Origin: Quercus robur
Lineage: Eukaryota; Streptophyta; Magnoliopsida; Fagales; Fagaceae
Direction of reading: 5' to 3'
Length of the DNA stretch: 64,000 nt
Assembly: GCF_932294415.1 (NCBI RefSeq)
Contig: NC_065541.1
Coordinates: 55,840,290 to 55,904,289 of the forward strand
The position numbers and the translations under genes were made by a program. Numbering within the stretch: the stretch's first letter is position 1; the number at the start of each line of letters is the position of its first letter. Below the pieces are notes generated by a model, which was not told where the DNA came from, ran no database searches, and saw only the letters and a list, made by a program, of their open reading frames with translations. Of this stretch, positions 35,611-47,484 are shown one piece after another.

Positions 35611-36469
35611 AGTGTTTTGAGATTTTTTTTTTTTGGGGTTGCTAGGGTTCGTTTGGAAGGAAGGAGGGATATAGGTAGCGAAGATGAGGGTTGGCTTTGA
35701 GTGACGCTTAAGGAACGAACGGTGGGTACCTTCGATTGCAAGGCAATGGTATTTTTGAATTTTCCTGTGTGTAATTTGCCTTTTTAAAAACCTTTTTTTT
35801 AGTTTTGTCTGTTGTGTTTTTATTAATTTTGTGGATATATTTGAGGTGGTTAAATTGGGAACTTAATTTGTAATTGTAAATACTGCTTAAAATGGAAGAA
35901 AACGCATTAAATTTGGTTTGAGATACATGGTATGAGAGTTATGTGGTGTTTTAAAAAAAAAAAAAAAAAAAACACAAAATAAAACAACTTGAAATGTGAG
36001 TGTGGGTTTTTGAATTTCATTATTTTGTATTGTACTAATTGTTTGTAAAAAAATATTGATGATAAATGAGTTTTAAAATATTACTAATAAAAGTTTTAAT
36101 ACTATTGTAAAATTATTTAAGAGTTATGGTTTGAGACTTCTCGGTTGGGATTATTATTTAGGAATTTTTAGGATTTTTAAAGATTTTGTTTAATTTTCAT
36201 ATTTTAGTCATAAATAGTTTAAAGGATTTAGATACCGTTAAAATTTACTTATGTCAAAATGTGGTTTAAAGGATTTGGATACCAATAAAGTTCACTTTTG
36301 TTGAAATGTAATTTAAAGGATCTAGATACAGTTAAAATTCACTTATATAAAAATGTGGATTACGTTTTAAAAAGTGATTAAACGTAAGGCAATATATTAA
36401 ATACAAACCTAATAACTTGACCTTACCAAGAGCTATCAGAGTCTCTCCATCACATTCAGTTCGTCATCA

Positions 36470-36745
36470 AAAACAACAAAAAATAGAGGTTTATACAAAA
36501 CAATGATTGGCTTCATTATAAACATGATCAACAATCATGTTAGGAAAATTCCTTAAAAAGCATTTGATATGAATAAGTAAAAGCTCCACTACTTAGTTGT
36601 TGCAAAGATTATTCTTAGCAAGAAGAATAGCAGTCTTTGCATCGAGTTCAAATGAATATTGGTGACACCGAGCTTTAATGCCAATATAAATCCATCATTG
36701 AGTGCCTAAAGCTCGATCATCACACTTTCTAGCCAATTGATCTAG
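36470..36745 (-). pseudogene. Relic of an RNase H domain (LINE-type)
   Basis: The minus strand carries pieces resembling the plant RVT_3 RNase H domain: FELDAKTAILLAKNN and later FPNMIVDHVYNEANHC. The frame is broken between them. It is probably a LINE remnant. Confidence 0.45.
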
Positions 36746-37463
36746 CGAGTCCTCTTAGCCAATTCCTTTCAATATTTTTGAGGAGTCTTCCTCCCTTTAC
36801 ATTGCCTAGATTTCCAAACGAAGATTCACCCGTGTTAAGTTTAGTTCAGTTTTATGAAGGTTCCATTTAATATGTATATTGATTACTTTTCAAAAAGATA
36901 GGTATTAGCATTCACTTAACTTATGAAAGGTATACTTTTGATGTGACAATAACAACCCTAGTTTATTCACCCTTTATCTACCTATGATATAACTATTTTC
37001 TACAAACTTGAGCAAAGCAACCCACGATATTGATATTATGAAAACATATATGCATTTAAAATTTTTTAACATTTTGATTTATTTTGGATTTTTAGAATTA
37101 ATGTAAATTTGTTTGTTTGATTTATAATTTAAGACTTAGCATTGATGAAAATTGAATGCTAAACATAGTGCATTAATTGTATCATTTATTGAATAATGGG
37201 TTGAATTAGTTAATTGAAATCCTTTTTTTTTCTTCTCATTAGGGTTGACAAAATGGCCGAAATTGAACGAACCAACCTAATTCTATAGGGTGGGTTAGAT
37301 TGGTTATTAAAGTTACATGGGTTGGAAAACCCAATGAGGTTGAGTTAGAGCTAGGTATGTTTTAATCCAAAATATTTCATTTTTAAGAAAGTTAGGTTGC
37401 TCGATATAGGATCTTTGTAGTAGGCTGGACCAACATTTAATTGAGAGGTACCCAAAGGCAGAC

Positions 37464-37588
37464 TTGGTTTAGGTCCAGTGTATCTAGTGCATTAGACCCG
37501 GTTAGATGGTGATATGTGTCTAAAAGTGGATACATGTTATCATTTCAACAGGTTCAGTGCTACTGGACACTGGACCTAAGCCTAACCT
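37464..37588. mobile_element. Short inverted-repeat element (MITE-like), copy A
   Basis: The ends TTGGTTTAGGTCCAGTGTA and the complement of CACTGGACCTAAGCC form a foldback of about 120 bp. A related copy lies at 59494-59601, with the same GTGCATTAGACC/GTGCATTGGACC and ATGT(C/T)ATCATTTCAA modules. Confidence 0.65.
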
Positions 37589-39149
37589 CCCGAAGGCAAC
37601 TAGTTCATCTTTGATGTAGGTGTTGTTGGGTAATTATGTGCCTCTCGCACAACTGCCTATGCATCTATTTATGTACTAGTGCCTTCAATAGTCTCCTAGC
37701 CTTACAATTGGATTAAAGGATCGAAATGTTAGGATGATATATTAGTGTAAAAGTCTTTAAGGTTGCTCTAATTCTATAAAACCGAGATTCCAAGACCTAA
37801 AAATGATTATTTGACCATATTTTGGGTACATCACCAAATTCTCTTTCTCATTAAAGTCATGTCAAACTGAGTTGGTTCAACTGGTTAATATAGGAATCAA
37901 TCCTTACCCAAGGTTTGCAATACATTGTTCAAAATAAATTTATATAAAAAAACCATATACGTAAATTTTTATGATAACTATTTTTACATAATAAATAAAT
38001 GGATAGAAATAAGTGCCCTCAAATGCACACTCATTCTACGAGAAAAAATGTATAGAACTTTTAAAGCATTTACATTAGCTTATGGAAAAATTAATGTCTA
38101 TTTTAGAATAAAAAACTACTATTTTTTTCTATTTTAACTAGCCATTTCAAAATACCTATATTTGGTTATTTATTTTATACTTTATTTCATTAAAGTATTA
38201 ATGAAATAAAACGATAGTTTCTCTCTCATAAATTCTCTATTTGTTACGTGAGTAGGGTTTGGCGAATATCAAATAATTGGTACAAGTTTAAATATACTTT
38301 ACTATTTTATGACTTTATCAACTTTTTTTTTTTTTTTTTTTTGGTTGAGGAAAACTAAAATTAGTTAGTATCCATATATCTTATACTCAATTTTTGTGTG
38401 ACAATGACATTTCCTTTATTTCTACCCAAAAAAAAAAAACCTTTATTGAAAAAACAGCATTTATGAGACAAACCTACCTATAAATTATTATTAGGAAAGT
38501 AGCTTAGGATAATAAATGACTGGGATACCCCAGGTGGAAAATGCATCTCTTCCAGTCATGTAGCCAACTCTTTCTAAAAATAAAAATAAAAAGTAGCCAA
38601 CTCAGTGCCAGTGTCATTTTCTCAGAAAGCAAAATTAACAACTTTGTTATTATTAGGGACCTTTTTTTTTTATAAATATAGTTAAAATTAATGACACTTT
38701 TTATTTAAGTCACAACTGGCTTCAGCAAATTGGGAAAGAAAGTGTAAAATAAGCTGTCACAACCCATAGACTTTCAAGACAATGAAAGGCACCACATGTG
38801 TCCGTGGGGTTCTGGAGTGTCTGAGATCCGAATCTATGTTCGTCTGTGGACAGTGCACATTCCAGAAAGCAAACACAGGAAAAGCTTTGGTGTGAGAGTG
38901 AGGTTTGCCATAAGTTCGATCACTTTGGTTCGCGCACTTAGAAAAGCACTTACTGTTTTTCTTGGATTTGCTAGAATTTATATGTGGATACCATAAATCA
39001 AAGGAATAAACAATACGTTTCCATCAAAGACTTGAAGACTTTACCCCTAAGGCAAGTAATTGCTCGTGGGGCCTCTAAAATTATGAATCAGCTTATTCTA
39101 AATAAATAAATAAATCTTAGCGTAGATATCAGATCCGAATTGGAAGTTT

Positions 39150-39680
39150 AATCCGGTTTAGGAATTATTGGGTCATTGGTTTAATTAGTAGGTCACCGGT
39201 TGAACCACACGAATATAAATATAAGTTTGAGAAATTGTAAAGTAAAAATAAATAAATAAATATGTATGACTAAATTACTAACTAAAATTCAGTCTAAAAA
39301 ACTAGTTGCCTAAAATAAATCAAAATCAATATTTCACAAGTTAACAACAATAAAAAGCAAAAAAATAAAAGAATAACATAAAATTGCAACAAAGTCTTTG
39401 CTAAATTTAATCCTATTAAGGTCTTAAAAAAAATACCTATTTAATTTCTAGATTGACAAGTGAACAAATGGATATCTTATTTTTATTTATTTTTAAATTA
39501 GTATTTTTTTTTTTTGGAATTACAAAGCTGATTGGGTGAAGATCACCGATCTAGATTACAAAAAACTCACTTAATTTTATCGGCCCAATTGCATAAATAG
39601 TCCAATTAATCAATCAGATCGACTTAGGTATTAATACACCGGATTACCGGTCCAACTGGCTGGTGGGTTTAAATGTTTAA
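39150..39680. repeat. Dispersed repeat, copy A
   Basis: It shares order and wording with 57712-58215. Both have a left part with TATTGGGT(C/T)ATTG, a middle AAATAAATATGTA with CTAAAAAACTAG-like text, and a right part with ATTGCATAA...GGTCCAATTAA-like text ending ACTTAGGTATT. It is probably a nonautonomous transposon family. No coding sequence or target duplication was identified. Confidence 0.5.
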
Positions 39681-40859
39681 TAATTATGCCTTTTGAGTAC
39701 CAAGCCCTTTCATGTTTGATCACGAGCATGGTTTTCCATGTACTTGAGGTCTTAATTGCCATCACAGTTAATTAACTAAAGTAGCCTTAACGTGTGACTA
39801 AATAAACAAATGAACACTAGCCTTTTAAAAAAAATGTTATTTGTTCGCAGGTAATTTTTTTTTTCCCCTTCTCTTTGATAAAAAGTTTTTTTTTTTTTTG
39901 GGTGAGAACAGATAAAAGTAAATTATGCTCAAGAAAAGTCTAACACAAAGACTAAAGATGTTATTGTGTAGGGTATGCAACAGTGACCCTTATCATAAAT
40001 GGCATATTCTAAATTAGAATATTCGAACTAGAGTAGTGCTTCACTTCTTCTACTAATGAGTGATGATGATGTTGAATCTTTTTTTTTTTTGGCTGAATGA
40101 TGATGTTGAATCTGACCACTGCTATAAGCACTTAGAAGTTATCACTATCAATTAGGGATACCAAGTTAATGAATTAGATTCATGTTCATGACATCCAATC
40201 ATTGTATTAGATTCATATTTATGCATGCCATGTAGCAATTGATGTTGGGAAATTGCCTCAATTTTCTATTAAGACTAGGTTAGTTACTTGGGTTTTCTTG
40301 GTGAAGAAGGAAAATTAAATTGGTTATTGTTGAATTTCTTTTATGTGGAAGAAAATTAAAGTTTATTTCTTAACATTGAAGCAAAACATTTTTTCTTTTG
40401 TTAAAAAAGTATAATTGTATTTTTAAAATTTTCAAAAAAGTAATATATTTATCATCCACCAAAGAATATGAATATGAAATTATATATATTGATAGTGTTG
40501 CAAAGAATTTGATGGTTTTGGACTAGGATCCTTCCCTATGGACATAAGAGAAAAATCTTAAAATTGAGCATGAAAGTGAAACCAATAGAGAAAAAGAAGA
40601 AGAATAAGAGATTCTCACTTGAAGGTAGTGTGAGCGCAAGAGAGGGAGAGAGGGAAAAAATTTAGGCTTTTTCTAAAATTTATGTAAAGTGCACAAATCA
40701 AAGAGAACTTGCTTTTGTCTTGCTTTTGTGCGAGAACAAAGAAAATGAGGAGAATTTTTGCTACTTCACATGAACTCAAATGGGTTAAATTTCTTACGCT
40801 GGCTAACAAGACAATAAATTGACACATTTGTTAGCCAAATACACTTTGGGCATAGATGA

Positions 40860-41494
40860 TGTAGGGACACGATTCGTAACGACCCATGAATGACGCTGGG
40901 CTCGTATGCAAAGGGCCCCAACAATATGATTTGTAGAGAGTGGGCTTGAAAGGCATGACCTTGGGCACAGGTAGACGGTTTAATCGTGGCGTCTATGGAT
41001 GTTCTTACATGGGTGGACTTGGCTTGACTAGCTAAGCCCTCCATTAGTACGGGTTGTAGGATTTAAGTCCTCGGACGGCATCCGAGGAGCCTTATATCCT
41101 TCCCTTCCTCCCTTTCATCGTGGGAGGGAGCCCCCTCTTTCTTCTGGGGGTTTTTCCTTTTATACTAGTGTTTGTTTCCCCTTTTAGAGTCCACGTGTAA
41201 GTTTCACTTTTCGGGAATGCAGACCTGTCCTGTCAACCCATACCTAGTGTGGTTTGGGGTCGTTGGGAAAGTTAAAAGGCATGGTTTAGAGTATGGGCTT
41301 GTCAGATACAGGGTTTTGTATTATGATGTTGGCAGCTTTTTCCCTTGCCCTACCCTTACACTCTGTTTGCCCCCTTTCTTCAGGCATTTCGCGAGGTGCC
41401 GAGCATGAGGTCATCCTTGGCAATGGCTCTCCTCGGCTTGGGCCCTGGGCCCTAATGTAGATTGGGCCTGGGCCTCGAATTCTCTGCCCCCACA
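40860..41494 (-). repeat. LTR of element 2 (3' LTR in element orientation)
   Basis: 635 bp, bounded by TG and CA. About 97 percent similar by eye to 43290-43925. The first 17 bases match the start of the element 1 LTR except for one or two positions. Confidence 0.9.
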
Positions 41495-41811
41495 ATAGTC
41501 CCTTAAAATCCTGCTGCCCGACTTTTAGTCGGGGAGGAGGGTTTTGGTAATGTTGGGCTTACATCATAGCTTGTTCAGATTCTGTACTCTACTAAGATTT
41601 GTGTTTTTCCATTTACATGGGAGACGTGCCATATTAGAGGCATTCCTTTACCCACTCACGTGGAGTCCTTTGACGCTTCAATACTCAAGGCGCGCCTTCA
41701 CGAGGATCTCCAGATCCTACAGTTGCGAATGGCGTTGGAAATTGAGCCAACTCTGCCTTGTCCGTAACATTCCTTGGAAAGCTGCATGAATTGAATGCCC
41801 CCACCTTACCT

Positions 41812-42555
41812 CTTATATAAGTAGGATAAGAGGTTATTTTTCTTACACACAAACCCTTCGATTCTCTTCAAAATCATAACTCTTCAGCTATAATCACAGT
41901 TTTCGTCTCCAGTGTTATCCGCCCTTTGTGCGATATGTTTGAGACACAGACAGGGGTAAAGGAACTCTATCCGCCACAGAGGCGTCGGGTCCTTCCGAGA
42001 CTCAAGGTGGCGTGGTCTGGGCAAGGGAGGCACAGATTCAAGAAAATCTTCTATCTTGACAAAGGGGGAAATGGTATTTCTCATTCTTTTAGTCAAAATC
42101 CGAAGCAGGTACTGGTCGCACCAGATTCTTGGTGCGTCAGAAGTAAAGTTTTCCGCCATCAGCGTCGTCTGCTATATCGCAGGCGTGGTTACATGGAGGC
42201 CCATCAACTTCCGGCTGCCTGCACCTTTTCTTCAACGGTGCTGGCCTCAAGTTGGGTTCCCTGTACCTTTTCTTCAGCTGCGCTAACCCGAAGTCGGGCT
42301 CCCTGCGCCTTTTCTTCCACGGTGCAAGCCCCGAGTTGGGCTCTTTGGCTGCCTGAGTTATAGGCATGTAAAAGTATTGAGGAATGACTCCCTTAGACGA
42401 AATTTTGAAGCTGCAGCACGTCTCTTCTCTGCACCTCTTCTTCGGCTTTTTTCTTCATTCTCTTGTATCTTTTCTTTCGCTTGTGTAGTTAGTTTCAGTA
42501 TGTGCTTATTTAAGCTCTTTCATTGTACGCTGTACTGTCTCTTTATCTTAATAAA
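41812..42555 (+). other. Antisense promoter-ORF-polyA-like cassette in element 2
   Basis: On the plus strand a TATATAA box lies at 41814-41820. The open frame from ATG 41926 to 42363 (145 codons) has KELYPPQRRRVLPRLK and RHRFKKIFYLDKGG, parallel to the cassette in element 1. It ends with three copies of a CCTTTTCTTC(A/C)-containing unit. AATAAAA lies near 42549. The function is unknown. Both copies share wording such as CCAAAATCCGAAGCAGG (here TCAAAATCCGAAGCAGG) and GGCTGCCTGAGTTAT. Confidence 0.5.
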
Positions 42556-43289
42556 AGATGAATTTATTTCTTTTTAAATATTTTTCCTTTCTGCAACAAT
42601 TATTTTGTGAATGGGTATGCTACATGTGTGTTTTCCTTTGATGATACTTAGAGTAGGAAACCTTGAAACAGAACCCTACTAATTCTAATTTATCGACATT
42701 ACCAAGCATAATAATGATAATTCCCAGTAGATTAAACTCATGAAACTAACTGAGATAACAGCTGAATACTCCGTAATGCATGCAAGGCGACCGTCCGAGA
42801 ACGATAAACTCTAAATAATTCATCCGAGAGGGTAGCCGAGCAGTGAGGGACTTTAATTGTGTTCTAACAACGTATGACCCTATATTGCAGTTGCACCAAT
42901 TCCCTTGGTACTGAGAATCCGAGGGTAGGCTGGGGAATCCATGCATTTCCGGGATTAGCCCAACTATCAAATGGGGAACTCTTTCCCGGGGTAGATTCTA
43001 AGGGCCATCTAACGTCCAGGTTGTTGTAGTTTTTTATTTATTTATTGATTTAATTTCCAAAGGTTAGCCCCTTAACCCAGGTGGGGAGGGGTTAGCTTAA
43101 TGTTGGAAGCCCCTAGAATTGCCCGCGCCCTTGGCACTGCCAGGCATAGCTCCTAGTGGAAACTTATGTTGGAACAACAACAACATGTCCCTGGAAATGA
43201 AGGCACCCTCGCAGACCTTTGCTTGACAAAGGCTCAACTCCGTCGCCGCCTGAGCCAACGTGCAAGCCTTTCCCACAGACGACGCCAAT

Positions 43290-43925
43290 TGTAGGGACAC
43301 GATTCGTAACGACTCATGAATGATGCTGGGCTCGTATGCAAAAGGCCCCAACAATATGATTTGTAGAGAGTGGGCTTGAAAGGCATGACCTTGGGCACAG
43401 GTAGACGGTTTAATCGTGGCGTCTATGGATGTTCTTATATGGGTGGGCTTGGCTTGACTAGCTAAGCCCTCCATTAGTACGGGTTGTAGGATTTAAGTCC
43501 TCGGACGGCGTCCAAGGAGCCTTATATCCTTCCCTTCCTCCCTTTCATCGAGGGAAGGAGCCCCCTCTTTCTTCTGGGGGGTTTTTCCTTTTATACTAGT
43601 GTTTGTTTCCCCCTTTAGAGTCCACGTGTAAGTTTCACTTTTCGGGGGTGCAGACCTGTCCTGTCAACCTATACCTAGTGTGGTTTGGGGTCGTTGGGAA
43701 AGTTAAAAGGCATGGTTTAGAGTATGGGCTTGTCAGATACAGGGTTTTGTATTATGATGTTGGCAGCTTTTTCTCTTGCCCTGCCCCTACACTCTGTTTG
43801 CCTTCTTTCTTCAGGCATTTCGCGAGGTGCCGAGCATGAGGTCGTCCTTGGCAATGGCTCTCCTCGGCTTGGGCCCTGGGCCCTAATGTAGATTGGGCCT
43901 GGGCCTCGAATTCTCTGCCCCCACA
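43290..43925 (-). repeat. LTR of element 2 (5' LTR in element orientation)
   Basis: 636 bp, partner of 40860-41494. The minus-strand TATAAAAGG box lies near 43585-43597. Confidence 0.9.
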
Positions 43926-44737
43926 GATGATTATATAACTTTGATTGAGGAATGCCCTTATTTTATAGAACATGCTCTATTTTAGGATGTAGTTTCTCTT
44001 TCGGTTGAATAAAATTTTCTATCTTTGCATAAATAAATAAAAAGAAAATTGTTTTAGTTGTGAGACACACACTAATGTAGAAACATATGAGTTTTCTTTG
44101 GAAGAAGATATTGGGTGTTGTAACTACGCAGAATTCGTAGTGATTGAATATTTTAGATAAATTATACTAATTATAAAAGAATTGTTATCCATGCATTTAA
44201 TGTGGATCTCAAGTTAGGTATAAATTTGGAAACGATTGTAACAAATTTTTTTAAAGGGAGTTTGTTAGGAATTGGTCCAGTGGTTTTTTTGATAAATCAT
44301 TTTCTAAGTAATTTTTTGTGTGTTCTTGTGTGTGAGTGATCAATATCTTATCTTGGTTTGGTAATATTATTGTTATATATATTTTTAAATTAGTTGAAAT
44401 GTTTTGTTTTGTTTTTTATTTATTTAAATTCATATAATGCTTGGACGGAACTAGAATTTTCTCATTATTTAATAGTGAGAATGATACAAAGATCCAAACA
44501 ATAATAATAATAATAATACATAAAGATAAAACTTATGTCTATTCAATGTTAGCATAATATGAATAAAAGAAAGACATAATAATAATTTTTAGTTTTTACT
44601 ACATTTCAAATAATCTTCTATCAAGTACTAAATTTTGTAAAAATTATTGTATACATTGAAGTTAGAGGCTACCCTAAATTCTCTTATATAAATACATTTT
44701 TATATGATATTTGCCACTTAATTTCAAACCCAAAAAG

Positions 44738-44782
<45 letters not shown>

Positions 44783-44889
44783 TATAAAGCTTTGAGAACC
44801 AAAACATGACATGGTATATATAGTTGGAAATTTGAAGTTCTCAACTAGAATATCTTTTTTTATGACCCTATTACATAAGAGGGTATGTC

Positions 44890-44991
44890 ATGTTTTAGGT
44901 GTATACACTCGGTTTTCTTACAACACGTGGAACCCACTAGTGTGTGAGTCCCACGTGTTGTGAGAGAGCTAAGGGTATACACTCAAAACAT
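44890..44991. repeat. 102-bp near-perfect foldback
   Basis: The outer arms ATGTTTT(A/G)(G/A)GTGTATAC and the inner arms ACAACACGTGG pair with their complements across a short loop, so most of the 102 bp can fold. The inner arms contain the G-box-like CACGTG. It may be a very small MITE or a small-RNA precursor. Confidence 0.7.
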
Positions 44992-45523
44992 AATATCCTT
45001 TTGCCTATTACATGGTAGTATATAATTTTTTTTTAATCATATATAAGAAAAATATTACCTATTATCAATTAAATTAGTAGTTATGACATCTTATTAAATT
45101 TAATACGACACACTTACCATATTGTTTTATTTTTGTTTACTCATCCATTTTGTATCTACATGAACATAAAAATATGTCCCATAATGCTCCATCAAAACTA
45201 CTCAGTTTCAATTTGTCTAAAATCACTGCTCATTACCTTGATAATAATCCTTATATTGTAATATTGTTAGACCCAAAATTTCCCTCCACTTTTCCTTCCA
45301 TTTGGTTTTGTTGGTACAAATACGATAATAATGGAAAAAACACTTTCTCCCTTCACCTCCCTTTGCGCACGTATCTAGACTAATATTTGAATCAATACAT
45401 ATCAACCCATTAATCATCACAATTAAAAAGAATAAAGTAGACTCTCTCCTTTTCAATGTGAGATTTAAAATTTCACAAACTTCTTATCTTCCATATTAAC
45501 TCCCATAACATTATATTTATAGG

Positions 45524-45677
45524 AAAATTATTGTGTACTCCCGAAGTACCATAAATGCGTACTCCTTCCTCTCATATGAATGATGGATCCCACTAATTGA
45601 ATTCATGGTAGGACTTACCATTCATGTGAGAGGGGAGAATACACATTTACGATACTCCAAGAGTATCTAATAATTTT
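45524..45677. mobile_element. MITE-like foldback, copy A
   Basis: About 154 bp with inverted ends AAAATTATT, then TACTC...GAGTA text and inner arms CCTCTCA(T/C)ATGAAT. It is the same family as 47180-47328. Confidence 0.75.
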
Positions 45678-45790
45678 ACATATTTATATTATCATATTTA
45701 TTCATTTTAATTAAATAATATTAAAATGATCTAACAAGTTTTAAATATATTTTGAGCTATCTTTTTCAACTTATTAAGAACAAATTATAT

Positions 45791-45918
45791 GTGGGTTCTA
45801 ATTAGCTCAACTGATAAAATTTTTTATGGTTGTATAAGAGATCTGAGATTCAATCCCCGCTTACAATAAAATCTGATTGGTGTCTTGGTCTGATAATAAA
45901 GAGCTAAAAAAAAAAAAA
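45791..45918 (+). mobile_element. tRNA-derived SINE
   Basis: It starts GTGGGTTCTAA. The A-box-like TAGCTCAACTGA and B-box-like GAGATTCAATCCC (polymerase III type) follow. The 3' part is GGTGTCTTGGTCTGATAATA and it ends in a run of 13 A. The modules match the copy in the NAC intron at 22570-22706 and the shorter copy at 50520-50612. Confidence 0.75.
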
Positions 45919-45928
45919 CAGACTATAT

Positions 45929-46206
45929 GGGGTCCGTTTGGATTGAGCTTATTTTTGCTGAAACTGAAAACTGAAACTGAAAACACTGTAGCAAAATAAT
46001 TTTTAAATGTGTGAATAGTGCTGTGGGACCCATTTTTAATGAAAAAGTTGATAAAAAGTGGAGTTTGTGGGACCCGTGAACAGTGCACAGGTGCACTGTT
46101 CATAGCTGACCGGGTCAAAAGTTGCGGCTGGAGAGAAAAAAAAAAAAAAAAAAAAAAAAGAAGGAAACGCATGAAGAAAACGCAGACGGGCTATCCAAAC
46201 CCAGCC
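45929..46206. mobile_element. MITE with CAGTGCAC hairpin
   Basis: The ends GGGGTCCGTTTGGAT and ATCCAAACCCAGCC form short inverted repeats. The interior has GAACAGTGCAC, AGG and GTGCACTGTTC, a small inverted repeat, and a poly-A run. No clear target duplication was found. Confidence 0.6.
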
Positions 46207-47179
46207 ATGATTATTCATATGTAGTTTTGTAGGTTCCAGCGAACGTCATTGATTGAAATTCTCTTAAATAACAAAAAAAAAAAATGTAATTTTTTTAAAT
46301 GAATCGTATGATTTTTTAAAATAATACACATTGATAATTTTATAATTTGTTATATAATGGACTAAAAAAAATAACTCCAAATATTTGTAGCAAATTTTTT
46401 TCATTTTCATCTACTCACATTTCACTCGAATCACTCCCACCCGAGTAACTTTTTCCATCCAATAAATAAATATAAAAGAGAAGAGGTACAAATTCAATTT
46501 CCATTATATATATTTTTTTAAGGCAATCCCCATTAAATTGAAAGAGAAAAAGGGCAAAGAGGCTGTGTACAAAATTCAAATCGCGCACAGATCCTTCTAG
46601 TGCACAGTGATTGGTTGGTTGGTGCACCAAGTCCGTGACTCTGTGTACTTGCATTGCAAAAAGTTGAACAAACCAGCTAGATAGAGAGCTGGTCAAGCAA
46701 GGACGTAAGGTGCCTTAAGGTTTGTTCCCACAAATTTAGCCTTTTACGTGTCGTTGTTGGCACGTGTCAAGGGCCTGGGCATTTGCCACTGCATGGAGCC
46801 TGCGTGGCCCTCCTTCATAAAACAGTCATGAATAAATAACGTTTTGGCCATAGATTCATTCAGCAGGGGCACTTTGTGTGTTTACACTTTTAAGGAATGA
46901 GAAAGTTCGAAGTTTCTATTTTTTATTAGGCTGAAACTCACACATTAAAAGAAATTAAGAAAAGAAAAAGAAAAAGAAATTAAAAAAAATAAAGAGAATT
47001 GATGGAACTTTCAAACATTGATACATACCTACCCACCCATAAGTAAGCCTCTTTTTCTTGCTGAATCATAGGGTCAAACTTGTGCGCCACAACTTTATAT
47101 TTTAATATTAATTAATAATTGCATATTCTTTTATCATTTGTGAGTGGATTGTCATTTGTCAGTCTTCTTCACATCACAT

Positions 47180-47328
47180 TATTAGCTATTCTTGGAGTAT
47201 CATAAATACGTACTCCTTCATCTCACATAAATGGTGAGTTCCATCATGAATTTAATTAGTGAGACCCATCATTCATGTGAGAGGAGGAAGTACACATTTA
47301 TGGTACTCCGAGAGTATATAATAATTTC
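47180..47328. mobile_element. MITE-like foldback, copy B
   Basis: Related to 45524-45677, with ATAAATACGTACTCCTTC, CATTCATGTGAGAGGAGG and GGTACTCCGAGAGTAT in the same order. Boundaries are approximate. Confidence 0.7.
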
Positions 47329-47484
47329 CCCTTGTTCACATATACTAGGAGGCTAATAAAGTAGTTGATGGACTAACTAAAAGGGAAAGCTTGCAAATGG
47401 ATAGAATTTTTGTATATAAGTCTTGTTTGAGTTTTGTGTATGAAGAAAAGTATCTCAACAATGTTTATCAAATTGGCACTCTTA

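Larger units (their letters stand above)
35611..40854. other. Intergenic region upstream of the ANAC050/052-like gene
   Basis: AT-rich, without a recognised host gene. It contains a LINE RNase H relic (36470-36745), a short foldback element (37464-37588) and a dispersed repeat (39150-39680), each listed separately. The promoter of the NAC gene must lie next to 35611. I see no certain TATA box. Confidence 0.5.
40860..43925 (-). mobile_element. Complete nonautonomous LTR retrotransposon (no gag/pol), element 2
   Basis: Direct repeats of 635 and 636 bp (40860-41494 and 43290-43925) begin TGTAGGGACACGATTCG and end CCCCCACA. They are flanked by the perfect 5-bp duplication GATGA (40855-40859 and 43926-43930). 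On the minus strand TGGCGTCGTCTGTGGGA follows the LTR after two bases (43272-43287). This is a primer site with one change from element 1, so orientation is minus. The LTR TATA box (TATAAAAGGAAAAA) is on the same strand. The interior is 1.8 kb and has no retroviral-type genes. It shares the leader ORF and the antisense cassette with element 1 but lacks the 80-bp array. By eye the two LTRs differ at about 20 places (roughly 3 percent), so it is older than element 1. Confidence 0.93.
43931..47484. other. Intergenic region rich in short mobile elements
   Basis: No host gene is recognised. A TA microsatellite lies at 44741-44771. The individual inverted-repeat elements and one SINE are listed separately. 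The stretch from 46207 to 47180 holds nothing I can identify. Confidence 0.5.
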
